Virus record (IMG/VR): IMGVR_UViG_3300021138_000201
Coordinates: 1 to 21,430 of that record
Strand: one strand, 5' to 3'
Source: a virus
Length of the DNA: 21,430 nt
The position numbers and the translations under genes are program-made. Positions within the stretch are counted from its first letter, which is position 1. The number at the start of each line of letters is the position of its first letter. Below the pieces are notes generated by a model. That model was not told the origin of the DNA. It saw only the letters and a program-made list of their open reading frames with translations, and searched no databases. Shown in pieces: positions 1 to 7,344 of this stretch.

Positions 1-2
1 TT

Positions 3-140
3 AACATCAACGATATCAATCTTATCCTTCAAGCACTTGGCAATGCGCCATACGCACAAGTGTTTGAGTTAGTGCAGAAAATTCGTGAACAGGCTCAAGT
101 TCAAGTGCAGCCTATTCCTACTCCTGAGGAGACACATTAA
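3..140 (+). CDS. Small phage protein, C-terminal part only (5' end outside window)
   Basis: The frame is open from the left edge and ends in TAA at 138-140, where it overlaps the next ATG as TAATG. The visible 45 residues are helical and Gln/Glu-rich, with the pattern INLILQALGNAPYAQVFELV near the start of the fragment. This pattern recurs in the small gene at 739-915 (N-L-x-x-x-A-L-x-x-x-P, then L-[VI]-x-x-I-x-x-x-A), so the two look like paralogues. I do not recognise a function. Its place ahead of a DUF7936-like gene and the lysis genes puts it in the late module. Confidence 0.75.
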   Translation, partial: NINDINLILQALGNAPYAQVFELVQKIREQAQVQVQPIPTPEETH

Positions 141-469
141 TGTCTAACACTTACACTTGGTCGTTCCCGACCCTCACCGCATATCCACAGTCTGAAGGCC
201 AGACGGATGTAGTTTTTATAGTTCACTGGGTTCTTACCGGCACCGATGGCACTTATACCGGATCTGTTTATGGCACAGTTGGCCTGACCTATGTGGCTGG
301 TTCGCCTTACACGCCGTATGCCCAGCTTACCGAAACTCAGGTTCAAGGCTGGACGACGACCACTCTTGGTGCAGAACAGGTTGCTGCTTTGGAAGCTAAT
401 ATTGACGCACAGATTCAGCAACAGATTTCGCCAACAAGCGTTAATCTACCACCGCCTTGGGGCGCATGA
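140..469 (+). CDS. DUF7936-like small virion-module protein
   Basis: This 109-residue protein starts NTYTWSFPTLTAYP, followed by a beta-rich core (DVVFIVHWVLTGTDG) and a C-terminal part with a helix (EQVAALEANIDAQI) ending in PPPWGA. The W-x-F-P-x-L-x-x-Y-P opening and the VHW strand match a small protein, which I recall as DUF7936, found in late modules of many environmental and marine phages. Its role is not known; a tail-associated structural role is inferred from neighbours only. The ATG overlaps the previous stop (TAATG), suggesting translational coupling. The family name is from memory, so function confidence is moderate. Confidence 0.85.
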   Translation: MSNTYTWSFPTLTAYPQSEGQTDVVFIVHWVLTGTDGTYTGSVYGTVGLTYVAGSPYTPYAQLTETQVQGWTTTTLGAEQVAALEANIDAQIQQQISPTSVNLPPPWGA

Positions 470-497
470 TGGCCCATAGCTAAGAGAGAGCATAATC

Positions 498-728
498 ATG
501 GAAGATTCTCGCCTAGCAATTGGTGGGCTTTTAGCTAGGGTTGACAGGCTAGAAAGCGATATGCTTGAGATAAAAAAAGACCAGAAAGAGATGCTTCGCA
601 TATTACATAATGCTGAAGGGTCTTGGAAAGCAATGGTCGCTATAGGAGGAGTAGGAGTAATGATCGGCGGAGCCTTAGCAGGAATCGTTGGTTTTTGGTC
701 TAACATTAAAGACCTTTTTATTAAATAA
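498..728 (+). CDS. Coiled-coil plus transmembrane protein, XhlA/holin-like
   Basis: The protein has 76 residues. Residues 1-45 form an amphipathic coiled coil (RVDRLESDMLEIKKDQKEML), and residues about 45-67 form one Gly/Ala/Val-rich membrane segment (MVAIGGVGVMIGGALAGIVGFW), followed by a short charged tail. This soluble-helix-then-TM layout resembles haemolysin XhlA-type phage proteins that assist holins. A purine-rich RBS (AGAGAGAG, around 483-490) precedes the ATG. The gene is two genes upstream of a clear holin and endolysin, so an accessory holin or antiholin role is plausible but unproven. There is no lipobox or signal peptide to suggest a spanin. Confidence 0.85.
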   Translation: MEDSRLAIGGLLARVDRLESDMLEIKKDQKEMLRILHNAEGSWKAMVAIGGVGVMIGGALAGIVGFWSNIKDLFIK

Positions 729-738
729 GGAGAGTAAA

Positions 739-915
739 ATGAAAAATATCGAATTTACGTTTACCATCGAAGAAGTTAACTTAGTCTTTGACGCACTTCT
801 TGATAAGCCAGCTCGGGCAACCCGCGCTTTAATTAACCGCATTGAAGCTGAAGCTATCGAGCAATTGAAAGTTCAGGAAACTGATTCTGAAGATGCTAAA
901 GAGGGTAATGAATAA
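739..915 (+). CDS. Small helical protein, paralogue of the gene ending at 140
   Basis: I chose the ATG at 739 (58 residues) because AAGGAGAG lies just upstream at 727-734; an in-frame TTG further upstream overlaps the preceding gene and has no such site. The protein starts MKNIEFTFTIEEVNLVFDAL and ends in a very acidic tail (DSEDAKEGNE). The core pattern N-L-[VI]-x-x-A-L-x-x-x-P, then L-I-x-x-I-x-x-x-A-x-x-Q, is shared with the C-terminal fragment at 3-140. No known domain is recognised. The stop TAA overlaps the ATG of the holin gene (TAATG). Function unknown. Confidence 0.8.
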   Translation: MKNIEFTFTIEEVNLVFDALLDKPARATRALINRIEAEAIEQLKVQETDSEDAKEGNE

Positions 916-1436
916 TGGATTTTGGAAAATGGGGCGGGTTGATTGAGAATATCGCACCAACCATTGCTACTGCTCTTGGTGGTCCTTTGGCTGGTATGGC
1001 TACCCGTGCCATTTCTAGTGCATTATTTGGGCATCAAGATGGGTCTGTTGATGAAATTCAATCTGCCCTTTTGACTGCAACTCCAGATCAACTTTCTGCA
1101 ATTAAAAAGATTGATGCGGACTTCAAAGTCCAAATGAAACAATTGGACATTAATCTTGAGCAGATTGCTGAACAGGATCGGGATAGCGCCCGTCATATGC
1201 AAATTGAAACCCGGGATTGGATTCCCCGGGTTTTAGCAGTTTTGATTATTGGTGGGTTTGCTGTCATCACTGGATTAAAGATGGCTGGCTGGTCAACTAT
1301 AAATGATCCATCGGTTTCGGAGCTTCTGACAACGCTTCGTGATGGTGTAATTCTTGTTTTGTCTTTCTTTTTTGGTTCATCTACCGGATCACAAAGGAAA
1401 GATGAAATGATTTACAAATCGACACCAATGCTATGA
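915..1436 (+). CDS. Holin, GTA_holin_3TM-like family
   Basis: The protein has 173 residues. The N-terminus is a Gly/Ala-rich hydrophobic stretch (IAPTIATALGGPLAGMATRA, residues about 13-32). A middle charged helix (about 65-100) carries the AxxDRDSAR-like segment. RDWIPRVLAVLIIGGFAVI then starts the first strong membrane span, and a second one (GVILVLSFFFG) lies near the C-terminus. This order, including the charged helix and the W-x-P/R motif just before the TM, is typical of the holin family named after gene transfer agents. Holins permeabilise the inner membrane to release the endolysin. Its stop overlaps the endolysin start by ATGA, as in a lysis cassette. Confidence 0.88.
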   Translation: MDFGKWGGLIENIAPTIATALGGPLAGMATRAISSALFGHQDGSVDEIQSALLTATPDQLSAIKKIDADFKVQMKQLDINLEQIAEQDRDSARHMQIETRDWIPRVLAVLIIGGFAVITGLKMAGWSTINDPSVSELLTTLRDGVILVLSFFFGSSTGSQRKDEMIYKSTPML

Positions 1437-1969
1437 GTGACAACTTTGACCAATGTTTTAATATTGTCCTAAAGACCGAAGGTGGTTTTCAGGACGATCC
1501 GCATGATAAAGGAAACCGCCTAGCTGATAGTCGTCAGGGGTGTACCAATATGGGTGTAACCCAAGCAACTTGGGAAGCATGGGTTGGTCATCAAGTAACG
1601 CATGACGATATGAAGGCTTTGACCCCCGACGACATTAAACCATTGTATAAGAAAAACTTTTGGGCTTCTTGTCGCTGTAGCGAGCTTCCTGAAGGCTTGG
1701 ATTATGCCTTGTATGATTTATCGGTAAATTCTGGTGTTGGTCGTGCTATTCGGTTTTTGCAAATGATCCTTGGAGTTACGGCTGATGGGGTTATGGGTGT
1801 CCAAACCATGCAAGCAGTTAAATCTGCTGATGACCGCGATCTGATTCGTAAGCTCTGCAACTACCGTCTTACCTTTTTGCAGGGACTGCCAGATTGGAAT
1901 AGATATGGTATAACGTGGGGGAACCGAGTGGCATCGGTTGAGAAAACCGCAATTAGCATGACCGGATAG
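1433..1969 (+). CDS. Endolysin, GH108-type N-acetylmuramidase with PG_binding_3 domain
   Basis: The protein has 178 residues. KTEGGFQDDPHDKGN near the N-terminus carries the E-G-G motif of glycoside hydrolase family 108; E16 is the expected catalytic acid. MGVTQATWEAW (residues about 40-50) corresponds to the usual N-x-G-I-T region. The C-terminal half has the family's peptidoglycan-binding features: ALYDLSVNSGVGRAIRFLQ, GVTADGVMG, and a closing YRLTFLQGLPDW...WGNRV. The enzyme cuts glycan strands of the cell wall. No signal peptide or signal-anchor is visible, so export through the adjacent holin is expected. It overlaps the holin gene by 4 bp. Confidence 0.95.
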   Translation: MSDNFDQCFNIVLKTEGGFQDDPHDKGNRLADSRQGCTNMGVTQATWEAWVGHQVTHDDMKALTPDDIKPLYKKNFWASCRCSELPEGLDYALYDLSVNSGVGRAIRFLQMILGVTADGVMGVQTMQAVKSADDRDLIRKLCNYRLTFLQGLPDWNRYGITWGNRVASVEKTAISMTG

Positions 1970-1973
1970 GTAA

Positions 1974-2636
1974 ATGGCGACCTCTCAGACTGGAATGACC
2001 TTCAACGAGCTTCAAACCGACATCCAGAATTATCTGGAGCGAGGAGCTTCGGCTGCGGTTGATCCAATTGTCTATCAGCAAATACCCCGCCTTATTACTT
2101 TGGCTGAACGCCGCATTATTGCCGATCTGAAGATTGAAGGGTTTATTGTTGCGGTAACAACAAACCTTGAAGCTGGCGTATCTGTATATCCAAAGCCTGA
2201 TCGTTGGCGCACAACCATTTCTCTTAACTTTGGTACTGGAACGGGAAATGCTACCCGTACTCCAATTTTTCCACGTAGTTATGAGTACGTTAGAAACTAT
2301 TGGCCTGATGAGTCTCAAACGGGTCAACCCAAATTTTACGCTGATTATAACTACAACAATTGGATTATTTGTCCGACTCCGGATCAAAACTATCCAATTG
2401 AAATCCTGTATTACGAGCTTCCAGCGCTGCTCAACGATTCAAACCAAACCAACTGGATCACTGAGTACGCCCCACAATTGGTTCTTTATGGTGCGTTATT
2501 GGAAGCTACTCCATTCTTAAAGAATGATGAGCGTATCCCTGTTTGGAAACAATTTTACTCCGAGGCTGTCGCTGCGATCAATCAAGAAGATTTGAAGCGC
2601 ATTGTTGACCGCAGCACAACCAGAACCGAGGCTTGA
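1974..2636 (+). CDS. Head-to-tail adaptor protein, SU10-adaptor-like
   Basis: The protein has 220 residues. It begins TFNELQTDIQNYLERG followed by IPRLITLAERRIIADLKIEG, the two-helix start seen in podovirus adaptor proteins. A beta-rich middle follows (YPKPDRWRTTISLNF; PRSYEYVRNYWPD; QPKFYADYN), then PIEILYYELPALL, and a helical end (APQLVLYGALLEATPFLKND). This matches the adaptor family I recall from SU10-like phages, which forms a ring joining the portal to the tail nozzle. The family name is from memory. Gene order (adaptor, fibre, nozzle) agrees with a short-tailed phage. Confidence 0.88.
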   Translation: MATSQTGMTFNELQTDIQNYLERGASAAVDPIVYQQIPRLITLAERRIIADLKIEGFIVAVTTNLEAGVSVYPKPDRWRTTISLNFGTGTGNATRTPIFPRSYEYVRNYWPDESQTGQPKFYADYNYNNWIICPTPDQNYPIEILYYELPALLNDSNQTNWITEYAPQLVLYGALLEATPFLKNDERIPVWKQFYSEAVAAINQEDLKRIVDRSTTRTEA

Positions 2637-2637
2637 T

Positions 2638-4173
2638 ATGAGTTACACTGAAGTATTTGGCGGTTCTACTATTTACCCAAGTCAGGCTTCGTATTTTGCT
2701 GTTGATTTAAGCACCCAAGACGTTGTGCTTCAATGGCCGCTTGAGACTGTCCCTTCTACCAATGTTGCCGCCAGCATTATTGACGTTAACTGTACCGCCT
2801 CTGGACGTAGTGTGTTTTTGCCATCTGCTGCTTTGGCATCGCAAGGTCAAACGATCTTATTCAATAACGTGGGAACAACCACGTTCACCGTTCGGGATGC
2901 TGGTGGCAATACCATTATGTCGGTCGATTCTGGCCTTCTTTGGCAAGTTTATGTTACCGACAACACTTCAGCTAATGGTGCATGGCAAGTTCTTCAATAT
3001 GGGGCTGGCGTATCTTCGGCCACAGCTGGAGCGTTGGCTGGATATGGCATCAAGGCAATTGCCTCAACGCTTAACCAATCACAAAGCGTTAGTTCATTTA
3101 ACTTCAATTATACAACGGGAAGCACAGATCGCTCTAAACTTCTTGTCTGGACTGGTGGCATTGGAACTCTTACTCTTCCATTAGCAGCAAGCATTGGTAA
3201 CGATTGGTTTATCAGCATTAGGAACCAAGGCACAGGCAATATTACTATTGATCCAGCGGGAAGTGATTTAATTGATGGTGGGTTAACCAAGGATATACCA
3301 CCTACTAATTCATGCTTTATTGTTTGTGATGGAACCGGGTATTACACGATTGGGTATGGTCAGAATGTTAACTTTGCATTTAACTATACATCCATTGCTG
3401 TAGCTGGCACGGGAAACTATACGCTTTCAACTGCAGAACAAAACAAAATTGCCTATCGTTTTACAGGTGTATTGACAGGCAATCGCGTTATTATTGTTCC
3501 TCCAACAATTCAGCAATATTGGGTAGATAATTCTACAACTGGCGCGTTTTCTCTTACAATTACAACAGCATCTGGAACCGGATATGCTGTTACACAAAAT
3601 TCACGCGCTATTCTTTATTGCGATGGAACCAATGTTGTAAACGCAGCAACTGCTGGTATTTCAACTCCAATATCAATTGCAAACGGTGGCACGGGGGCAA
3701 CTACTGCTGGCGCTGCTTTAATTAATTTGGGCGGCGGTTCAACAGGTATCTCCGTATTCCAATCTACAACGACAACTCAAGCCTTGACTAATCTTGGCGG
3801 CACAGCAATTGGTCAGGCTCTTTTTACAACTCCAGCATCCATTGCAACCTTTAGCACTTTAGTTGGTGGTAGCGGATATGTAAGCAGCAATTATTATAAT
3901 ATCCCGCTCACTGGTGGTTCTGGTGCTGGGGTAACCGCAGATATGCTTGTATTTGGCGGGTCCGTTACGTTTATTGTTCTTAATAACCCCGGCATTGGGT
4001 ATGGCGTTGGTGATATTCTTTCGGTAAATAATTCATACCTTGGTGGTACTGGTTCTGGGTTTAGTGTCATGGTAGCAACAATTACAGCTGCTGCTGCACG
4101 AGCTACGTTGGAGGTTTATTCAACGTCCCAAACTGATAGCATTGCTTTGGCTTATGCAGTGAGCCTTGGCTAA
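2638..4173 (+). CDS. Fibre- or appendage-like structural protein with repeated beta modules
   Basis: The protein has 511 residues, with start ATG at 2638 just after the adaptor stop (TGAT ATG). It is almost entirely Ser/Thr/Gly/Asn-rich beta sequence. Three degenerate modules can be seen at about residues 55-122, 173-240 and 278-336. Each has a hydrophobic strand with a LP or PP, an N-rich strand (LFNNVGTTTFTV; SIRNQGTGNITI; VDNSTTGAFSLTI) and a closing CDGT/VTDNT-type strand. Residues 343-365 carry ISIANGGTGATTAGAALINL, a motif common in tail fibres. A GGSGY/GGTGSGF module follows at 407-483 and is shared with the nozzle protein. A role as tail fibre or tail appendage is inferred; no enzymatic motif is visible. 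Confidence 0.9.
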   Translation: MSYTEVFGGSTIYPSQASYFAVDLSTQDVVLQWPLETVPSTNVAASIIDVNCTASGRSVFLPSAALASQGQTILFNNVGTTTFTVRDAGGNTIMSVDSGLLWQVYVTDNTSANGAWQVLQYGAGVSSATAGALAGYGIKAIASTLNQSQSVSSFNFNYTTGSTDRSKLLVWTGGIGTLTLPLAASIGNDWFISIRNQGTGNITIDPAGSDLIDGGLTKDIPPTNSCFIVCDGTGYYTIGYGQNVNFAFNYTSIAVAGTGNYTLSTAEQNKIAYRFTGVLTGNRVIIVPPTIQQYWVDNSTTGAFSLTITTASGTGYAVTQNSRAILYCDGTNVVNAATAGISTPISIANGGTGATTAGAALINLGGGSTGISVFQSTTTTQALTNLGGTAIGQALFTTPASIATFSTLVGGSGYVSSNYYNIPLTGGSGAGVTADMLVFGGSVTFIVLNNPGIGYGVGDILSVNNSYLGGTGSGFSVMVATITAAAARATLEVYSTSQTDSIALAYAVSLG

Positions 4174-5993
4174 TGGCTATTTCCCCACTTCACATTCAAT
4201 CTAAACCCGGTATCAAACGCGATGGATCCGTGTTTGAAGGTGACTTTTATGTGGATGGGCAGTGGGTTCGGTTCCAGCGCGGGTTGCCTCGCAAGATAGG
4301 CGGATACCGCCATATCACTAGCGGTTTCAGCGGTTTATCTCGGGGTATGTATACATATCCATTAAATGGTTTGTTATACACTACATCTGGTAGTTCTGGT
4401 TTGCTGCAATCTATGACTATTGATTCAAGTGGTATTGGATCAGCGGTATACGACTGGACACCATCGGCCCTTGTTGCAAATGCCAACAATATGTGGTCGC
4501 TTGATGCTATCTTTGATACGGCAACGGCTGGCACAGCTTTAATTGCCCATGCTGCTACGAACCTTAATGACATTGCCAGCTCATCTAACTTCCAAATTTA
4601 TGGTGGAGACATATCCGTCAATACAGCCTTGTTGCCGCTAGGTGGGACATCCCCATCGGTATCTGGTGGCATTATGGCACTTTCTCCGTACTTGGTAGCT
4701 TATGGCAACAATGGTTATGTTGCTTGGTCTGCTCCCGGCGATCCTACTGATTGGACAACGACATCGGGCGGCGGTGCAGCCTATGTAACGGCTCAGAAAA
4801 TTGTTGCCGGTATTGTTACCCGTGGCGGTTCCACCAACTCACCATCTGCTCTACTATTCAGTTTAGACAGTGTAATTCTTATGTCGTTTATCGGCAGCAC
4901 GGGAGCTGGCTCCAACCCAACATTTTCCTTCAATACTATTTCGGATATGTCGTCGATCTTATCGTCCCAGTCTGTCATTGAGTATGATGGCATTTATTAT
5001 TGGTGCGGTTTGGATCGGTTCTTGTCATATAACGGCGTAGTCAGAGAAGTACCCAATAACCTCAATCTTAACTTCTTCTTTGACAACTTGAATTATTCCC
5101 AACGCCAAAAAGTATTTGCAACAAAGGTTCCCCGGTTTGGTGAAATTTGGTGGTGCTACCCATCTGGAAGCTCAACGGAGTGTGATCGTGCTATCATTTA
5201 CAATGTTCGTGAACAAACTTGGTACGACACTGTTCTACCTAATGGTGGCCGGAGTAATGGTCAATTTGCTAGGGTATTTCAGTATCCGGTGATGATAGGC
5301 ACAACTACTGACAATGCCGTATCTTCGCTTGGTACACTTGTCGGCGGTTCAACTTACACCAATGGCACATACTATAATGTAGCTACAATTAATTCATCGA
5401 GCATTAATGGGTCGGGAGCTACAGTCGATGTTACCGTTTCCGGGAATACTGTTACCAGCGTAACGCTTGTTTCGGGAGGAACTGGATATTCGGTTGGCGA
5501 TGTCTTGACCGTATCTTCATTTTTGATTGGCGGGACAGGAACCGGATTTACCATTAATGTTGCAACATTAACTGGATATAGCCTTTGGCAGCATGAATAT
5601 GGTGTCAATGAGTTAAACGGTTCGTTCATCAATCCAATTGAAAGTTACTTTGAAACGAGTGACATTTCGGTTGCCGCAGCTGAACAATCGCAAAACAAAA
5701 GCCTTCGCATTACCCTTATCGAACCCGACTTTGTGCAGTCTGGGCCAATGACGGTATCGGTTTCGGGTCGCTCTAATGCCCGTTCAGCTGAAATTACATC
5801 TGAAGAAATGATGTTCCCAGATGTTGCAAGCATTACATCTCCTCCTGAACAGGTAGTGTTTTTCAAAACCATTCGTCGTGAAATGCGGTTTAAGTTTCGC
5901 AGCAATGTGATTGATGGTGATTATCAGATGGGTCTTTGCTTGGCTCACGTTGAACCAGCGGACGGTACATTGCTGGGAGCCGTGCAGTCGTGA
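4173..5993 (+). CDS. Tail nozzle / stabilisation-type protein (P22 gp10-like) with inserted beta module
   Basis: The protein has 606 residues. The N-terminal GQWVRFQRGLPRKIGGYRHI is the hallmark opening of podovirus nozzle proteins. Many beta-propeller-like strands follow (YLVAYGNNGYVAWSAPGDP; VIEYDGIYYWCGLDRFLSYNG; IIYNVREQTWYD), and the end has SLWQHEYGVNELNGSFINPI plus ESYFETSDI, also typical of the family. Residues 388-467 hold a GGSTY/GGTGTGF module that sits between YPVMIG and the WQHEYG motif and looks inserted. The protein should form the tail tube end below the adaptor. It overlaps the preceding stop (TAATG) and the next gene's GTG. Confidence 0.92.
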   Translation: MAISPLHIQSKPGIKRDGSVFEGDFYVDGQWVRFQRGLPRKIGGYRHITSGFSGLSRGMYTYPLNGLLYTTSGSSGLLQSMTIDSSGIGSAVYDWTPSALVANANNMWSLDAIFDTATAGTALIAHAATNLNDIASSSNFQIYGGDISVNTALLPLGGTSPSVSGGIMALSPYLVAYGNNGYVAWSAPGDPTDWTTTSGGGAAYVTAQKIVAGIVTRGGSTNSPSALLFSLDSVILMSFIGSTGAGSNPTFSFNTISDMSSILSSQSVIEYDGIYYWCGLDRFLSYNGVVREVPNNLNLNFFFDNLNYSQRQKVFATKVPRFGEIWWCYPSGSSTECDRAIIYNVREQTWYDTVLPNGGRSNGQFARVFQYPVMIGTTTDNAVSSLGTLVGGSTYTNGTYYNVATINSSSINGSGATVDVTVSGNTVTSVTLVSGGTGYSVGDVLTVSSFLIGGTGTGFTINVATLTGYSLWQHEYGVNELNGSFINPIESYFETSDISVAAAEQSQNKSLRITLIEPDFVQSGPMTVSVSGRSNARSAEITSEEMMFPDVASITSPPEQVVFFKTIRREMRFKFRSNVIDGDYQMGLCLAHVEPADGTLLGAVQS

Positions 5994-6220
5994 TTGGTAT
6001 TGACCCAAGAAACATGGAAGTAATGGAATGGGCAGACAAGATGACACCCGTTCTCAATACCTATGGTGATGTCGGGAAATTAGATAGTCCTGACAACTGG
6101 CAAAATTGGGCAACTGGTGTTATTCTTATCAATCAAAAATGGCAGAGCGTTGCACCAATTCCATATCAATACACAGATTGGCGTGATTGGGCCGAGAGAT
6201 TTTTACAGGTAATACCATGA
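5990..6220 (+). CDS. Small Trp/Asp-rich phage protein, hypothetical
   Basis: The protein has 76 residues starting at GTG 5990, which overlaps the nozzle stop as GTGA; an in-frame ATG at 6014 is the alternative. It has seven tryptophans and the motifs MEVMEWADKMT, DNWQNWATGV and PIPYQYTDWRDWAERFL. The N-P/P-Y-x-[YF]-x-D-W-x-x-W-A-E-R pattern is one I have seen in small genes just after the nozzle gene in other podoviruses, without a known function. The gene is tightly packed, and its stop overlaps the next ATG (ATGA), arguing that it is real and co-translated. A virion-associated role is inferred from position only. Confidence 0.82.
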   Translation: MIGIDPRNMEVMEWADKMTPVLNTYGDVGKLDSPDNWQNWATGVILINQKWQSVAPIPYQYTDWRDWAERFLQVIP

Positions 6221-7344
6221 TGGCACAGCAAAGTCTTAGTCCAGTAGTTCTTAACTTTTCTCCTCCGCGTCGGTTCGCGGAAGGCGGTTTGGCGCAGAAG
6301 GCTGATGAAGTTAAGGCGGCTGGTCGCAACGGCGATACTATGCTTGTCCATGTTAATCCTACAGAATATGCGTGGCTAAAAAAGAATTTTGGGGGCGGTA
6401 TAAACCCAAAGACTAATCTTCCTGAATTTTCATTCTGGGATTATTTGCTTCCCATTGCTGCCAATGTCTTACTTCCCGGCGTAGGTGGAGCTATTGGAGA
6501 TGCCATCGGTGGAGTTACTGGCGGAGCATTGTCATCTGGGATTACAGGTGCCTTAGGAAACGCTGCTGTTGGAGCTGGCATAAATGCCATTACAGGCGGA
6601 GATATCGGGGGCGGAGCATTAGCTGGCGGCTTAGGTCCAATGGTCCTTCAATCTTTGGGTGTGACTGGACAGGGGGGAATGTTATCCCAGATGGGCGGTA
6701 ATCAAGGCCCAAGCTCTCTTAATGCTGCCGAAGGCAGTATGACCCCGGCAGCAAGAGCCACTTCATATGGTGGAGGCATTTCTGGTGTTACACAGTCTGG
6801 CGGATCTAATGTTATATCATCGCTTATGAAAGCAGCTCCCTTGATGTTGGCCGCTGCCGCTCTTGGTGGAAAAAGCAATGATTCTGGTGCAGCAAATGCA
6901 GCAGCGCAGGCTGCTCAATCCGAGATTAATGCTCAAAATGGTCAAAAGCTATCTAACGTCAATTTTAATCGCGTTCAAACACAGCCAATGGTTGACACAA
7001 ACTATGGCTATGGTCCTGAGAAGTTATTTTTTAGCAACAATACACTCCCATTAGACCAAACAGATTCCAATACAGTGTCGCCATTAAAAGCTGCGCAGGG
7101 GACATATGTTAAAGGCGGTGGAACGGGTACATCCGATAGTATACCAGCCAAGTTATCAGATGGTGAGTACGTCATTGACGCACAGACCGTCTCAATGCTT
7201 GGGAATGGTTCATCAGATGCTGGAGCATCTAAGCTCGATAAAATGCGTGAAGAAATTAGAAAACAAAAAGGTGGCGCATTAGCTAAAGGCAAATTTGCAC
7301 CGGATGCTAAGGCACCCCTCTCGTACATAAAGGGATTAAGGTAA
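6217..7344 (+). CDS. Ejection-type internal protein with glycine-zipper hydrophobic region
   Basis: The ATG at 6217 overlaps the previous stop (ATGA), giving 375 residues; an in-frame TTG at 6187 is less likely. The N-terminus has FAEGGLAQKADEVKAAGRNG, then VHVNPTEYAWLKKNFGGG and NPKTNLPEFSFW, a module I know from many phage internal proteins (H-x-x-P-x-E, GG, NPxTxLPEF). It is followed by about 80 residues of Gly/Ala zipper (VLLPGVGGAIGDAIGGVTGG and onward), likely membrane-active. Near the C-terminus is SDSIPAKLSDGEYVIDAQTV, another recurrent phage motif, then a basic tail. The likely role is DNA ejection across the host envelope; this is inferred from composition and position. Confidence 0.85.
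   Translation: MMAQQSLSPVVLNFSPPRRFAEGGLAQKADEVKAAGRNGDTMLVHVNPTEYAWLKKNFGGGINPKTNLPEFSFWDYLLPIAANVLLPGVGGAIGDAIGGVTGGALSSGITGALGNAAVGAGINAITGGDIGGGALAGGLGPMVLQSLGVTGQGGMLSQMGGNQGPSSLNAAEGSMTPAARATSYGGGISGVTQSGGSNVISSLMKAAPLMLAAAALGGKSNDSGAANAAAQAAQSEINAQNGQKLSNVNFNRVQTQPMVDTNYGYGPEKLFFSNNTLPLDQTDSNTVSPLKAAQGTYVKGGGTGTSDSIPAKLSDGEYVIDAQTVSMLGNGSSDAGASKLDKMREEIRKQKGGALAKGKFAPDAKAPLSYIKGLR

Noticed and set aside
688-738. TTG-initiated extension of the small gene at 739
   Set aside because: It overlaps the TM gene and lacks an RBS, while ATG 739 follows AAGGAGAG.
2723-3184. Overlapping plus-strand frame of 153 codons inside the fibre gene
   Set aside because: Its composition (Leu/Pro/His/Cys-rich) is that of a shifted frame; the fibre frame has clear repeats and tail motifs.
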